From: Haloferula luteola
GTDB lineage: Bacteria; Verrucomicrobiota; Verrucomicrobiia; Verrucomicrobiales; Akkermansiaceae
Direction of reading: 5' to 3'
Assembly: GCF_014201715.1 (NCBI RefSeq)
Contig: NZ_JACHFD010000013.1
Span: 62,001-126,000, forward strand
Length of the DNA: 64,000 nt
Below the pieces are notes generated by a model. The model had not been told where the DNA came from. It made no database searches and was given only the letters and a program-made list of their open reading frames with translations. The translations under genes were made by a program, and so were the position numbers. Shown here piece by piece: positions 47,351-56,553 of the stretch (positions are counted from its first letter, which is position 1; every line of letters begins with the position of its first letter).

Positions 47351-48472
47351 ATGGCCCTCCGCATCGCAGGCGCGGTGATCCGCGGCGAAATCGACAACAC
47401 CCTCGAAGGGCGCACGACAGGACGTCTCTGGATGGTGGGCGCGAGCGAGCCCGTAAGCCTCGACTTGACGGGGGACTGCTGGCGAGACCTCGCAGGGGCT
47501 CGCCTCCAATTCACCAATTCACGCCCCTTCGAAACCGTCTCCCTGAACTTTCGCCAAAAGGGTTTGGTCGGCGATATGACCGCTTCACGGAAGGCGAGGG
47601 TGCCCACTTGCGATCTGAGCGAGTGCCTCGCTCGGGAAGCCGCTGGCGAAGTGGTCCCCATGGTTTGGAAAAACGAACTCTATCTCGAGTGGTTTGACGA
47701 AAGCCAGGGACGCATCCTCTTGGAATCCTGCGACTATCAGCTTCGGCTCAGCGAAGCCCATTGGACGATGGACGCGGACGCGGAGGAGGCCCAGAAACTG
47801 GCAAATCTTCAAGCCATGCGGGATTTCCTCACCACCCTCATCGCTCGCCCCGATGCCAGTGAGGGCTCCGCCCGAGACGATGAGTTCGCCTGGGAGCAGC
47901 GACTTCAACAAAGCGACCGTCTCACCGATGCCTACCAAGAGGTCCTTGAGAAATACATGGACGATCCTGATGCCGAGCAGAAAGAAGCCTTCGTCATGGG
48001 TTGGGATGGTCTGCTTGGAGCCATGGCCGATGATCTTGAATCCGACCTCGGTCTCGGACTCGATTGGTCCGAGGACTCCGGAGAGGAGCTCTACGAGGAG
48101 AGCGATGATGATGAATTCGAGGTGCACCCCCTTCAAGAAGAGGCTCAAGACCTCGCCATTCGCTCCATCGATCTCCTCCGCAATAGTGGGAACGGTGCCC
48201 CCCATGCCCAGCGGATCATGAATGCCCTTTCGCTCGTCGCCGCCAAGCTCGCGGGAGCCCTCAATGGCCACTACCAGCGCGAGCAAGGTTACGTCTTGGC
48301 CATTCTCAAACGCTGCCTCGATGCCCAAAATGAAGCGCTAGAGGCCTGCTCATGCCTCCTCTCGCACACCATCGATCCTGATCAACGAATCGCCACCGAA
48401 GCGCTTCGTGGTGGAATCTTTGAACTTCGTGGCAAAATCACCGAGATGCGCCGAGAACTCAGCGGACGCTAG
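47351..48472 (+). CDS. Conserved hypothetical acidic protein
   Basis: The 373-residue protein has a compact N-terminal domain (about 1-110, GRLWMVGASEPVSLDL, probably beta-rich, PilZ-like in its spacing but not convincing), and a helical acidic C-terminal part (DESDDDEFEVHP, then LAIRSIDLLRNSG). No signal peptide or membrane segment. The start ATG at 47351 follows a run that gives 20 extra residues if the upstream codon is used. It is divergent from rseP. I do not recognise a function. Confidence 0.7.
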   Translation: MALRIAGAVIRGEIDNTLEGRTTGRLWMVGASEPVSLDLTGDCWRDLAGARLQFTNSRPFETVSLNFRQKGLVGDMTASRKARVPTCDLSECLAREAAGEVVPMVWKNELYLEWFDESQGRILLESCDYQLRLSEAHWTMDADAEEAQKLANLQAMRDFLTTLIARPDASEGSARDDEFAWEQRLQQSDRLTDAYQEVLEKYMDDPDAEQKEAFVMGWDGLLGAMADDLESDLGLGLDWSEDSGEELYEESDDDEFEVHPLQEEAQDLAIRSIDLLRNSGNGAPHAQRIMNALSLVAAKLAGALNGHYQREQGYVLAILKRCLDAQNEALEACSCLLSHTIDPDQRIATEALRGGIFELRGKITEMRRELSGR

Positions 48473-48575
48473 AAGCTCAACGGCACCCGCGTCGCCCCCA
48501 ATAAAGTCGCCCCCCACTCCCGAAGTGGCCGTATTCCGGATTGCAGGCTGGGATTTCATCGCTATCAGAAAAGCC

Positions 48576-48749
48576 ATGATGAAACTCGCGTTTGCCGCTC
48601 TCGTTGCCATCTCGTTCAGCTCCTGCAATACGATGATCGGTGTCGGACGGGACTTCCGCCAGCTGGGACAAGGCCTCGAATACAAGGCCCACGGAAAAAA
48701 CTTCGACGGATCCGAGTCCACCCCACAGGACACCCTGCCGACCTACTGA
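48576..48749 (+). CDS. Entericidin-like small lipoprotein
   Basis: The 57-residue protein has a lipoprotein signal (AFAALVAISFSSC, lipid Cys at 17) and a mature part CNTMIGVGRDFRQLGQGL, similar in spacing to the entericidin family (CNT.xGxGxDxxxxGxxI). The ATG at 48576 is preceded by a weak AGAAA stretch. It follows the previous gene by 103 bases. Entericidins of other bacteria are linked to stationary-phase control; nothing here shows an antidote or toxin pair. Confidence 0.68.
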   Translation: MMKLAFAALVAISFSSCNTMIGVGRDFRQLGQGLEYKAHGKNFDGSESTPQDTLPTY

Positions 48750-48761
48750 AGCGGTCCCCCT

Positions 48762-49055
48762 TTACTTGCTGCCCATCACTCGTGCTCCCGACGGGTTTCC
48801 GTATCCGTCGGTGTAGCCCCACAGATAGTTCTTCCGATGAGCGGAGGGCAGGGTCGCCGAATCCTCATTGATGTGAGGATTGTGCGCCCGACCCGCTAGA
48901 CGGTCCCCGCTCCCATCTTCAAAGCCGCGCCGATAGGCATCCGATTCATCATAGCCAGCAGCCGGGGCTCCGACTTCCGTGCGGAAAAATGGCTGACAGG
49001 AGCTGAACGCCAGGGCACCGATCACCAGGAGCCCTGCGGAGGAAAAGATCTTCAT
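48762..49055 (-). CDS. Small hypothetical lipoprotein
   Basis: The 97-residue protein has a lipobox (LALAFSSC-like: GALAFSSC, lipid Cys at 20). The mature part has two tyrosine- and glycine-rich motifs, AYRRGFEDGSGDRLAGR and KNYLWGYTDGYGNPSG, that look like a repeated Y..G..DG..D element. No family is recognised. It is convergent with the small lipoprotein before it. Confidence 0.65.
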   Translation of the reverse strand: MKIFSSAGLLVIGALAFSSCQPFFRTEVGAPAAGYDESDAYRRGFEDGSGDRLAGRAHNPHINEDSATLPSAHRKNYLWGYTDGYGNPSGARVMGSK

Positions 49056-49130
49056 GCGATCGATGGGTAATCTTTCCTCAACCTCTTCGTCCAGCCTGCG
49101 TTCGCCTTGCCGGTAAATCCTTGGCGCTCC

Positions 49131-50663
49131 TCAGGAGAATAATGCGCGGTCCAGCGAGCGATACTGGATCGCCTCCAAAACATGGTGGGAGGCCACCGCA
49201 TCCGATCCTTCAAGGTCCGCCAACGTCCGCGCCACCTTGAGAATTCGGTCGTGTGCCCTTGCAGAAAAGCTCAATGCCTCCATCGCGTGCTCCAGAAACC
49301 CGGCCCCTTCGGCATCCAATCGACAGTGATCTCGCACCTGCCGGGGACTCATCCCCGCATTCGTCCGCGTCGAGCTTCCCACAAACCGCTCGAACTGACG
49401 ACTGCGCACTTCAATCACCCGCTGCCGAATCGCCGCCGACTTCTCCCCTTCCGTAGTGCTCGATAACTCACGAAAATCCACCAGCGGCACTTCGACGTGC
49501 AGGTCGATCCGATCCAGCAACGGGCCCGAAATCCGCTGCCGATAGTTCTCAATCTGTCGCGGCGAGCACCGGCATTCTCGCTTCGAGTCTCCATAATACC
49601 CGCATGGGCAAGGATTCAAGGCCGCCACCACCATCGCCCGAGCCGGAAAGGTGATCGAACCCGCCGCACGAGAAATCGTCACCTGCCCGTCTTCCAATGG
49701 CTGCCTTAAAACCTCCAGAGTCTGACGGCGAAATTCCGGAAGTTCATCCAAGAACAGCACTCCATGGTGGGCCAATGAAACTTCTCCGGGCCCAGGATTA
49801 CTGCCACCACCTAACAGCCCAGCATCAGAGATGGTATGATGCGGAGCACGAAAGGGCCGCGCCGAAAGAAATCCTCGCTTAGCATCCAGGAGCCCAGCGA
49901 TGGATTGAATCTTCGTCACCTCGATCGCCTCCTCATCGCTCATCCCCGGCATGATCGTCGGCAGCCGCTTGGCCAACATCGACTTTCCCGTCCCAGGGGG
50001 ACCGACCATGAGAAGATTGTGCCCACCTGCTACCGCCACCTCCAACGCCCTCTTCACATGGTGCTGGCCCTTCACCTCGCAGAAATCCACCTCATAACTC
50101 GACGCCTCCTGAAATAGAGTATCGCGATCCAAAATCATCGGGGAGATCGACTCTGTTCCCAGCAAGTAGCACCAGGCTTGGTAGAAATTTCGGATAGGAA
50201 TCACCTCGATCCCGTCGATGACGGCCGCTTCCCGTGCATTCGCCTCCGGTACCAGCACCTTTCTCCGCCCCTGCTTCCTGGCCTCAAGCGCGATCGAAAG
50301 CACGCCTTTGACTGGACGCACCGTTCCATCCAACGCCAACTCTCCAACCACACAGATCTCCTCGACGGCGACCGATGCCTCCTCCGAGGCCAATCCCATG
50401 GCAAGGGCGATGGGCAGATCAAAGGAAGGCCCCTCTTTCCGCAGATCGGCCGGTGCTAAGTTGACGGTCTTGACCCCATCCGCCAGCCGAATCGGAGACA
50501 CCCGGATCGCGGATGACACTCGTTGAGATGACTCCCTTACCGCTGCGTCTGGAAGCCCCACGATCACGATCCGCGGCTCTTCCGAACCACTCACACTGAC
50601 CTCCACTTCGACCTCCACAGCATCCACCCCCCTCAACGCCGCTGAATAGACTCGACTGATCAT
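49131..50663 (-). CDS. comM: YifB/ComM family magnesium-chelatase-like AAA ATPase
   Basis: The 510-residue protein starts [22 protein letters not shown], typical of YifB. A Lon-protease-like N-terminal domain is followed by an AAA domain with the Walker [15 protein letters not shown] and the Walker [10 protein letters not shown], then a zinc-coordinating Cys cluster (NPCPCGYYG...CRCSP) and a C-terminal lid. In naturally competent bacteria ComM (a homologue) drives branch migration in recombination. I use the ATG at 50663; a second in-frame ATG at 50678 adds five residues. Confidence 0.92.
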   Translation of the reverse strand: MISRVYSAALRGVDAVEVEVEVSVSGSEEPRIVIVGLPDAAVRESSQRVSSAIRVSPIRLADGVKTVNLAPADLRKEGPSFDLPIALAMGLASEEASVAVEEICVVGELALDGTVRPVKGVLSIALEARKQGRRKVLVPEANAREAAVIDGIEVIPIRNFYQAWCYLLGTESISPMILDRDTLFQEASSYEVDFCEVKGQHHVKRALEVAVAGGHNLLMVGPPGTGKSMLAKRLPTIMPGMSDEEAIEVTKIQSIAGLLDAKRGFLSARPFRAPHHTISDAGLLGGGSNPGPGEVSLAHHGVLFLDELPEFRRQTLEVLRQPLEDGQVTISRAAGSITFPARAMVVAALNPCPCGYYGDSKRECRCSPRQIENYRQRISGPLLDRIDLHVEVPLVDFRELSSTTEGEKSAAIRQRVIEVRSRQFERFVGSSTRTNAGMSPRQVRDHCRLDAEGAGFLEHAMEALSFSARAHDRILKVARTLADLEGSDAVASHHVLEAIQYRSLDRALFS

Positions 50664-50785
50664 ATTCAGCGATCTCAACCAATTGATTACAAAGCTTCAA
50701 CAACGCTTCCTGCCAGCCGCGCTTTTCTTCTCCCTTCCTCCTAAGATGCCGACTTGCTCCTCAATCGAACTCTCGCCACGAAAAC

Positions 50786-50818
50786 AAAAAACGGGAACCC
50801 TTTTGGGTTCCCGTTTTT
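50786..50818 (-). terminator. Strong bidirectional terminator
   Basis: AAAAACGGGAACCC and GGGTTCCCGTTTTT form a perfect stem around a TTTT loop, with T-runs on both strands. On the minus strand it lies about 30 bases after the stop of the PEP-CTERM gene. No plus-strand gene ends into it, because comM is also transcribed leftward. Confidence 0.92.
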
Positions 50819-50848
50819 GAAATCGTTCGTTGCAAAGGCCTCAAGCCA

Positions 50849-51442
50849 TTAGCGACGGCGGCGAGCAAGGCCAAGAAGGCCCAGTGCACCGAGAAGAGCA
50901 ACCGAGGGTTCTGGAACAGCAACAAGCTGGAAAGCAGTCTGGCTGCCACCTCCGAAATCGGCAGTGGTCGTTCCACCAATCAGCACAGTGCCCGTCGACG
51001 TTTGAAGGCTCACAGTGTCAGGACCGCCGATAGGAGCATCTTCGGTGTAAACATTACCCGAAGGGTTCGAGGTCGCCTTCCAAACAAAGAACTCAGTGGA
51101 CGTAGCAAGATCAGTACCGTTGCCGATAACAACATAAACGGACCCACCAACGTAACTATCACCAGAAGTGAGCGACTGATTGATATCACCAGAAATGAAG
51201 CTGTTTGCGCCAACGGAAAGAGAATTCCCAAATTGAACAAAGCTGCTCAGATCATCAATGCTGGTCGGATCAGACGAGAAGGTTCCAATGGAAGCAAATC
51301 CAACACTGTTGAGAATACTTCCGCTTGAGTCCACCACACCACTGAAGTTAGTCCCATCGAAGTTGGTCAAAGTGATGGTTGCCGCGTTAGCACCCGCAAT
51401 CGCAAGAGCACCAACAAGTGATCCAATTAATTTCATTTTCAT
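50849..51442 (-). CDS. PEP-CTERM sorting-domain surface protein
   Basis: The 197-residue protein has a signal peptide (MKMKLIGSLVGALAIAGANA), a Ser/Thr/Gly-rich body with no visible catalytic motif, and a C-terminal PEP-CTERM signal (VAVPEPS, a hydrophobic stretch LLGALGLLGLA, then RRRR). It is presumably displayed on the surface after cleavage by exosortase. It follows the TIGR02597-like gene by 60 bases on the same strand. Confidence 0.9.
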   Translation of the reverse strand: MKMKLIGSLVGALAIAGANAATITLTNFDGTNFSGVVDSSGSILNSVGFASIGTFSSDPTSIDDLSSFVQFGNSLSVGANSFISGDINQSLTSGDSYVGGSVYVVIGNGTDLATSTEFFVWKATSNPSGNVYTEDAPIGGPDTVSLQTSTGTVLIGGTTTADFGGGSQTAFQLVAVPEPSVALLGALGLLGLARRRR

Positions 51443-51502
51443 GGTTATTATCTTTATATCAGAAAAATAAACTTAGATCCTTTGTCCAAGAAATAAGTGC
51501 AA

Positions 51503-52540
51503 TTACTCGAGGTTGTAGTCTGGAACCGAAATGGTGACATTTACATCACCACTACCGCGACGCTGGATGATCATGCCGGGTGTCAAAGCCTGAGCTGAAG
51601 CATCAGCACCAGCACTTGTCTTCCAACCGGCAGCAACTACGACAGGGAAGCTCGCACCGGGGTGATAGAAAAACTTGTTGTAGCCACCCGATCCATTTGG
51701 GAGCCAAACCACGTCGGCAGTTGAAATCGAAGTGGCCGCGAGTAGATTCGCTTCAAGTCCGCTATTACCAAGAGTAGAACCAACTGGGAAAATAGAACCC
51801 ACATAGTTGAACAATCCGGCCTCCACAAGAAGCTGAGTATTTGAGAGAATCACCTCACCGGTGACCACCAAGGAAATATCTCCAGTGGAACGACGCTGCA
51901 CGAACAGACCATCGGAATACACGATCGGAGTATCGCCCGCAGCTTGTCCCGAGGAGTTCTTCCAACCTTCAGCAACGACAACAGGGAAGCTCGCACCTGG
52001 GTGATAGAAATATTTAGCGAAACCGCCACCACCGGTAGGCAACCAGACTACATCTGCAGTTGTGATCGAAGTGGCTTCAGCAAAACCAATCTCATTTGCA
52101 GCACCGAAAACAGATGAAATTGTTGGAGCCACGCGAAGCTCGAAGGTATCTCCTGCCGCAACACCAGCGGCAGAAAGATCATTGGGAGAAGTTTCAAGTG
52201 CACCAGCATCCAACCCTGCGCTGGTTCCCCAATCGGAGACTGCGACCACAGCGCCATCTTGAGCCCCAGAAGTGATCCGCAGAACGTAGGTGTTTCCTGA
52301 CTCAAGAAGAGTATCAAAATCAATGTCGGCGGAAACCGATGTTGCCGTCACTGCCGTGAGGCTTCCGGAAACGACTTTCGATCCATGTAGGGTGATCCCG
52401 AGAAGGTTGAAAACATCTGGATCCGACGACGCCGTCTTACCGACGATCGTCTGAGTAATGTAGCCGACAGGATCGGTCGTTGCCCCGAAAGACGCGACCG
52501 TAAGTGCGCCAAGCGCAGCAATGGTGGTGAATAGTTTCAT
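51503..52540 (-). CDS. TIGR02597-like secreted protein with an internal duplication
   Basis: The 345-residue protein has a signal peptide (MKLFTTIAALGALTVASFG) followed by ATTDPVGYITQTIVG, the usual start of this verrucomicrobial family. Two repeats are clear: TSITTADVVWLPTG...YFYHPGASFPVVVAEGW and TSISTADVVWLPNG...FFYHPGASFPVVVAAGW, each followed by a conserved QRRSTGDI/QRRGSGDV piece. The duplication is visible even in the DNA (near-identical 20-base stretches around 51645 and 51985). The function of the family is unknown. I use the ATG at 52540. Confidence 0.85.
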   Translation of the reverse strand: MKLFTTIAALGALTVASFGATTDPVGYITQTIVGKTASSDPDVFNLLGITLHGSKVVSGSLTAVTATSVSADIDFDTLLESGNTYVLRITSGAQDGAVVAVSDWGTSAGLDAGALETSPNDLSAAGVAAGDTFELRVAPTISSVFGAANEIGFAEATSITTADVVWLPTGGGGFAKYFYHPGASFPVVVAEGWKNSSGQAAGDTPIVYSDGLFVQRRSTGDISLVVTGEVILSNTQLLVEAGLFNYVGSIFPVGSTLGNSGLEANLLAATSISTADVVWLPNGSGGYNKFFYHPGASFPVVVAAGWKTSAGADASAQALTPGMIIQRRGSGDVNVTISVPDYNLE

Positions 52541-52871
52541 GACGAGTTTGGAATTACGGATTTTGGCCGGACGCGTCGAGGAAAAACTGAGGGCCTCCGT
52601 GACGCTCTTGCCACGTGGCGGACTGCAATTCCCGTTCCACTTCCAAGCATCTGCCACTGTCGCCGATCAACCACCTCTTTTCAAGCGAGTTACACTCTCA
52701 TTTCTCGCTCACCCACCCAGGGGAAGGGGTTCTTGCCGACAAAAACCTCGCATCCGCCTACGTGGACACCCGGATCCGCAAGACCCGTCGAAGAGCACTG
52801 AAAATCATGTTTTTGCCCCGGTTCCAAGAGTTCCGCTTGCCCATTGGGGTGGTGGATGAGGAATTCGGGCC
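52541..52871. other. Intergenic region between divergent genes
   Basis: The 331 bases lie between the TIGR02597-like gene and the PfkB kinase gene and should contain both promoters. Short open frames here overlap on both strands but none looks like a protein. I find no clear promoter, operator or repeat. Confidence 0.6.
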
Positions 52872-53831
52872 ATGTCCGACTCCGCTTCCCTTTCCGTCCT
52901 CGTCGGCGGCACCATTGCGATTGACCATGTGAAGACTCCCACGGCTGAGGGCGCCGACCTTTTGGGGGGCTCCGCCGCCTATGCCGCTCTTTCCTCGAGC
53001 TTCTTCTGCGAGGATGTGCGCCTCGTGGGCATCATCGGCCGGGATTTCCCCGCCCATCATCTCCAAATGCTAGAAAACCGCGGCATTTGCCTGAACGGAG
53101 TCGAACAGTCCGAGGGGGAATCCTTCACGTGGAGCGGCGAATATCTGGAGAACCTCAACGAGCGCGTCACCCACCGAGTCGGCCTCAATGTGCTGGAGAG
53201 CTGGGAAGTGAAGATCCCCGCTGAAATTGCGGATTCTCAGGTCGTGGTGCTGGCCAACATGTCACCCGACAACCAGCTTCAAATGCTCGCCCAATGCACC
53301 CACCCACGACGATTTGTGGTCGCCGACACGATGGACCTTTGGATTTCCATCGCCAACGAACGACTCCATGAGGTGCTCAAGCAGCTGGATCTTTTCGTGA
53401 TCAATGAGAGCGAGGCACGTGACTTCGCCGGAACGGCCAACCTGATCGAGGCCGGACGCCTCCTTCTCGGCAAAGGCCCACGCTTTGTGGTGATCAAACT
53501 GGGCGAATTCGGCGCCATGCTTTTCTCCTCCGAGGGCGACGAAACAGAGTTCCCTTGCCCAAAAAGCTTTTTCCGTTGCGCTGCTTTCCCTCTTCGCGGC
53601 ATCGCCGACCCCACCGGAGCCGGAGATAGCTTCCTTGGCGGGCTTGCTGGCTACCTTGCCGCCCATTCCAAGGGTGAATTCACGTTTGAGAACCTCCGGC
53701 AGGCGGTGACCCAAGGCTCAGTGGTCGCCTCGTTCACCTGTGAAGCCTTCTCCACCCGCCGTCTTGAAGAAATCGACTCCTCGAAGGTGGAAGCACGACT
53801 CCAGCGGTTCCGGGAAATGACGGCCTGGTAA
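52872..53831 (+). CDS. PfkB-family carbohydrate or nucleoside kinase
   Basis: The 319-residue protein has both family signatures: a glycine-rich N-terminal GGSAAYAALSSSFF and the C-terminal DPTGAGDSFLGGLAGYLA with the catalytic Asp. The central NESEARDFAG segment fits ribokinase and related kinases. The substrate (sugar or nucleoside) cannot be told from sequence. It stands alone, convergent with thiE. Confidence 0.9.
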   Translation: MSDSASLSVLVGGTIAIDHVKTPTAEGADLLGGSAAYAALSSSFFCEDVRLVGIIGRDFPAHHLQMLENRGICLNGVEQSEGESFTWSGEYLENLNERVTHRVGLNVLESWEVKIPAEIADSQVVVLANMSPDNQLQMLAQCTHPRRFVVADTMDLWISIANERLHEVLKQLDLFVINESEARDFAGTANLIEAGRLLLGKGPRFVVIKLGEFGAMLFSSEGDETEFPCPKSFFRCAAFPLRGIADPTGAGDSFLGGLAGYLAAHSKGEFTFENLRQAVTQGSVVASFTCEAFSTRRLEEIDSSKVEARLQRFREMTAW

Positions 53832-53846
53832 AACGCACTGCTTGGC

Positions 53847-54485
53847 TCAACGATCAGCGACCTGCTCCTTGACCGAGCGGGTCGCCTGCACAATCGAGGA
53901 CGCGGTGAGCAGATCAGAGACGATCACCATCCGTCGAGCACCCGCTGCCAGCACCTCCGCGAGGTTCCGACGCTGGATTCCGCCGATGCAGAAGACCGGG
54001 AGCTGGCTCCCCATCGTCGATTCGACGGGGCGCACGTTCTCAAGACCGATCCCCGGCCGCCCTTGCTTCGTCGGAGTGGGAAACAAGGGGCCAAAGCCAA
54101 TGTAATCAAACCCTTCGACTTGTGCCGCATGAGCCTGTTCCGGGGAATGGGTCGATCGCCCCACAATCATCTCCTCGCCCACGATTGCCCGAACATCCTC
54201 AAGCGATCCATCCTCTTGACCGATGTGCACACCGTCTGCGCCAATCGCGGCGGCGACTTTCGCAAAATCATTGACGATCAGCGGCACTCCGAACTCACGA
54301 CAGATCGGGAGCACCCGCCGACAAAATCCCTCAATGTCGCTCTCTCCATATCCCTTTGCCCGCAGCTGAAGCAGATCCGCTCCGCCCTCAAGGAGCTCAC
54401 GAGCCACTTCTTCCAATTTGGGCTCAGACACATAGCCAAGATCGAGGATGGCATACAGCCGTGCCGATGCGAGTGATGGCTTCAC
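53847..54485 (-). CDS. thiE: Thiamine-phosphate synthase
   Basis: This enzyme joins the pyrimidine and thiazole halves of thiamine. The protein has the TIM-barrel signatures LLQLRAKGYGES, IVNDFAKVAAAIGADGVHIGQEDG, IVGRSTHSPEQA, YIGFGPLFPTPTK and FCIGGI. The ORF extends upstream to a TTG inside accC, but that extension would be read out of frame with accC and is basic and unlike ThiE. I therefore choose the GTG at 54485, giving 212 residues, close to family length; another GTG lies at 54509. It follows accC by about 50 bases. Confidence 0.9.
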   Translation of the reverse strand: MKPSLASARLYAILDLGYVSEPKLEEVARELLEGGADLLQLRAKGYGESDIEGFCRRVLPICREFGVPLIVNDFAKVAAAIGADGVHIGQEDGSLEDVRAIVGEEMIVGRSTHSPEQAHAAQVEGFDYIGFGPLFPTPTKQGRPGIGLENVRPVESTMGSQLPVFCIGGIQRRNLAEVLAAGARRMVIVSDLLTASSIVQATRSVKEQVADR

Positions 54486-54537
54486 AGACAGGACAGAAAC
54501 AGGACCCACAGGCTGGAGCGGTTGGGCGACGCGCGCA

Positions 54538-55890
54538 TCAACCCTTTTTCTCTTCGATGAACCGGCTGACCCAGCCAATGTCGTAGTTCCCAGCCTGGAA
54601 ATCAGGGTGATTGAGGATTTCGAGCTGGAAGGGAATCGTGGTCTTGATGCCCCGGATCATGAATTCACCCAGGGCGCGCTTCATCCGAGCAATTGCAATC
54701 TCCCGCGTGGCGGCAGTGACGATCAACTTCGCGATCATCGAATCGTAGTGCGGAGGCACCGTGTAGCCGGAGTAGACGTGGGTATCGACCCGCACGCCCT
54801 TGCCGCCGGGGGCATACCAAAGGTCGATCGTCCCAGGGCTCGGCGCGAAATGGTTGTAGGGATCCTCCGCATTGATCCGGCACTCGATGGAGTGCCCACG
54901 GGGAACCGCATTGAGGACATGATGAGACAGGCTTTCGCCCGCTGCGATCCGGATTTGCTCCTTGATCAATTCACAGCCCATCACTTCTTCGGTCACCGGA
55001 TGCTCCACCTGAATCCGGGTGTTCATTTCCATGAAATAGAAATTCTCTCCCTTGTCATCCACGAGGTACTCGATGGTCCCTGCATTCTCGTAACCAATCG
55101 CCTGGATGAGGCTCACCGACGCATCCCCCATCCGCTGGCGCAGTTCCGCCGAAAGCAACGGCGAGGGACATTCCTCAATGATCTTCTGATTACGTCGCTG
55201 CATCGAGCAATCACGCTCTCCCAGATGGAGGAAATTCCCGTGACGATCGGCGATGACCTGAAACTCGATGTGGTGAGGATTGAGCACCAGCTTCTCGATG
55301 TAGCAATCGCCATTGCCGAATGCGGCCATCGCTTCATTGGAAGCGGCATCAAAGAGCTTATGGAACTCCTTTTCATCAAAACATGGGCGCATCCCGCGGC
55401 CACCGCCCCCTGCGGTCGCCTTGATCATGACGGGGAAACCGATCCGCCTCGCCTCTTCCAAGGCCACCTTCCGGTCGGTCAAAATATCCGTCCCCGGAGT
55501 CACCGGAACACCATTGGCAACCGCGGTGGCACGGGCCGTCGCCTTATCCCCCATCATCGAAATCACCTCTGAAGAGGGCCCAATGAATTGGACATTGCAG
55601 CTTTTGCAGATTTCCGCGAAACGCGCGTTCTCAGAGAGAAACCCATAACCGGGGTGGATCGCCTCAGCCTCGGTGATTTCTGCCGCCGCCATGATGCGAT
55701 CGGGCTTCAGGTAGCTGTCCTTGCTCGCGGATTTGCCAATGCATACCGCTTCGTCAGCCAACTGAACGTGCATCGAGTCCACGTCCGCCTCAGAATACAC
55801 GGCCACGGACTCGACGCCGAGTTCGCGACAGGCTCGAATGATACGGAGGGCGATTTCGCCCCGGTTGGCGACAAGAACGCGTTTGAACAT
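54538..55890 (-). CDS. accC: Biotin carboxylase subunit of acetyl-CoA carboxylase
   Basis: The 450-residue protein starts [18 protein letters not shown] and has the ATP-grasp motifs [11 protein letters not shown], the biotin-binding region with [12 protein letters not shown], and [16 protein letters not shown] near the active site. It is the standard length. It carboxylates the biotin on AccB. It forms an operon with accB (59 bases upstream). Confidence 0.97.
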   Translation of the reverse strand: MFKRVLVANRGEIALRIIRACRELGVESVAVYSEADVDSMHVQLADEAVCIGKSASKDSYLKPDRIMAAAEITEAEAIHPGYGFLSENARFAEICKSCNVQFIGPSSEVISMMGDKATARATAVANGVPVTPGTDILTDRKVALEEARRIGFPVMIKATAGGGGRGMRPCFDEKEFHKLFDAASNEAMAAFGNGDCYIEKLVLNPHHIEFQVIADRHGNFLHLGERDCSMQRRNQKIIEECPSPLLSAELRQRMGDASVSLIQAIGYENAGTIEYLVDDKGENFYFMEMNTRIQVEHPVTEEVMGCELIKEQIRIAAGESLSHHVLNAVPRGHSIECRINAEDPYNHFAPSPGTIDLWYAPGGKGVRVDTHVYSGYTVPPHYDSMIAKLIVTAATREIAIARMKRALGEFMIRGIKTTIPFQLEILNHPDFQAGNYDIGWVSRFIEEKKG

Positions 55891-55949
55891 CTTGCGATGG
55901 GGATAAGAAGTTTAAGAGGGAAAGGGAGGATTAGGTCCCCATCACACCA

Positions 55950-56429
55950 TCACTTGATGGTGAATAGCGTATCGCCAAATTGGACCGGAGTGCCATCGTC
56001 GACCAACACCGCCGTGATCGTTCCCGAACGCTCCGCCTTGATCTCGTTCATCACCTTCATCGCCTCAATGATGCACAGGGTCTGCCCCTCACTGATCGTG
56101 TCCCCGACGCTGGCGAAGGACGGCGCGTCCGGTGACGGCTTGCGGTAGAAAGTTCCTACCATCGGAGAAGTGATCGGTTCTCCATCGACCGTCGGCGCCC
56201 CCGAGGTCGGTGCGCCCGATGATGCGGGCGCGGAGGCCGGGGCCGCGACAGGGAGGGCCACTGGAGCTGCAGGAGCCGCCGTCGGAAGCACCGACAGCAG
56301 CGATTTGAGGGAGTCCAGATCCTGTCCCTTCTTGAGCTTGAGATGGAAGCCGTCCTTCGACATGTCGAAATAGGTCAATCCATGCTCGTTCATGAGCTCG
56401 ACGATCTTGCGAAGTTCCTTGATGTCCAC
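55950..56429 (-). CDS. accB: Biotin carboxyl carrier protein of acetyl-CoA carboxylase
   Basis: The 159-residue protein starts MDIKELRKIVELMNEHGL (GTG start codon), has an Ala/Pro-rich linker (about 50-80), and a biotinyl domain with the biotin Lys in EAMKVMNE. It lies directly before accC. The GTG is needed because the first ATG would remove the conserved N-terminus. Confidence 0.95.
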   Translation of the reverse strand: MDIKELRKIVELMNEHGLTYFDMSKDGFHLKLKKGQDLDSLKSLLSVLPTAAPAAPVALPVAAPASAPASSGAPTSGAPTVDGEPITSPMVGTFYRKPSPDAPSFASVGDTISEGQTLCIIEAMKVMNEIKAERSGTITAVLVDDGTPVQFGDTLFTIK

Positions 56430-56553
56430 GTCGTTGAAGGTTGGTGATGAATTTCTGGAAGAATTCCGGGGCGGCGTCCCGTGCGATCCGATTCCCGGAG
56501 GCTAGGGAGTCACGGGAAATCGCGTCAAGCGGGAACCCGGTCCCTCAACCGGC

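Noticed and set aside
52521-52859. Short plus-strand frames before the PfkB gene
   Set aside because: They overlap each other in different frames, lack a ribosome site and have no family features.
54486-54578. N-terminal extension of thiE inside accC
   Set aside because: It begins with a TTG, is basic and overlaps accC codons; the ThiE fold begins after the GTG at 54485.
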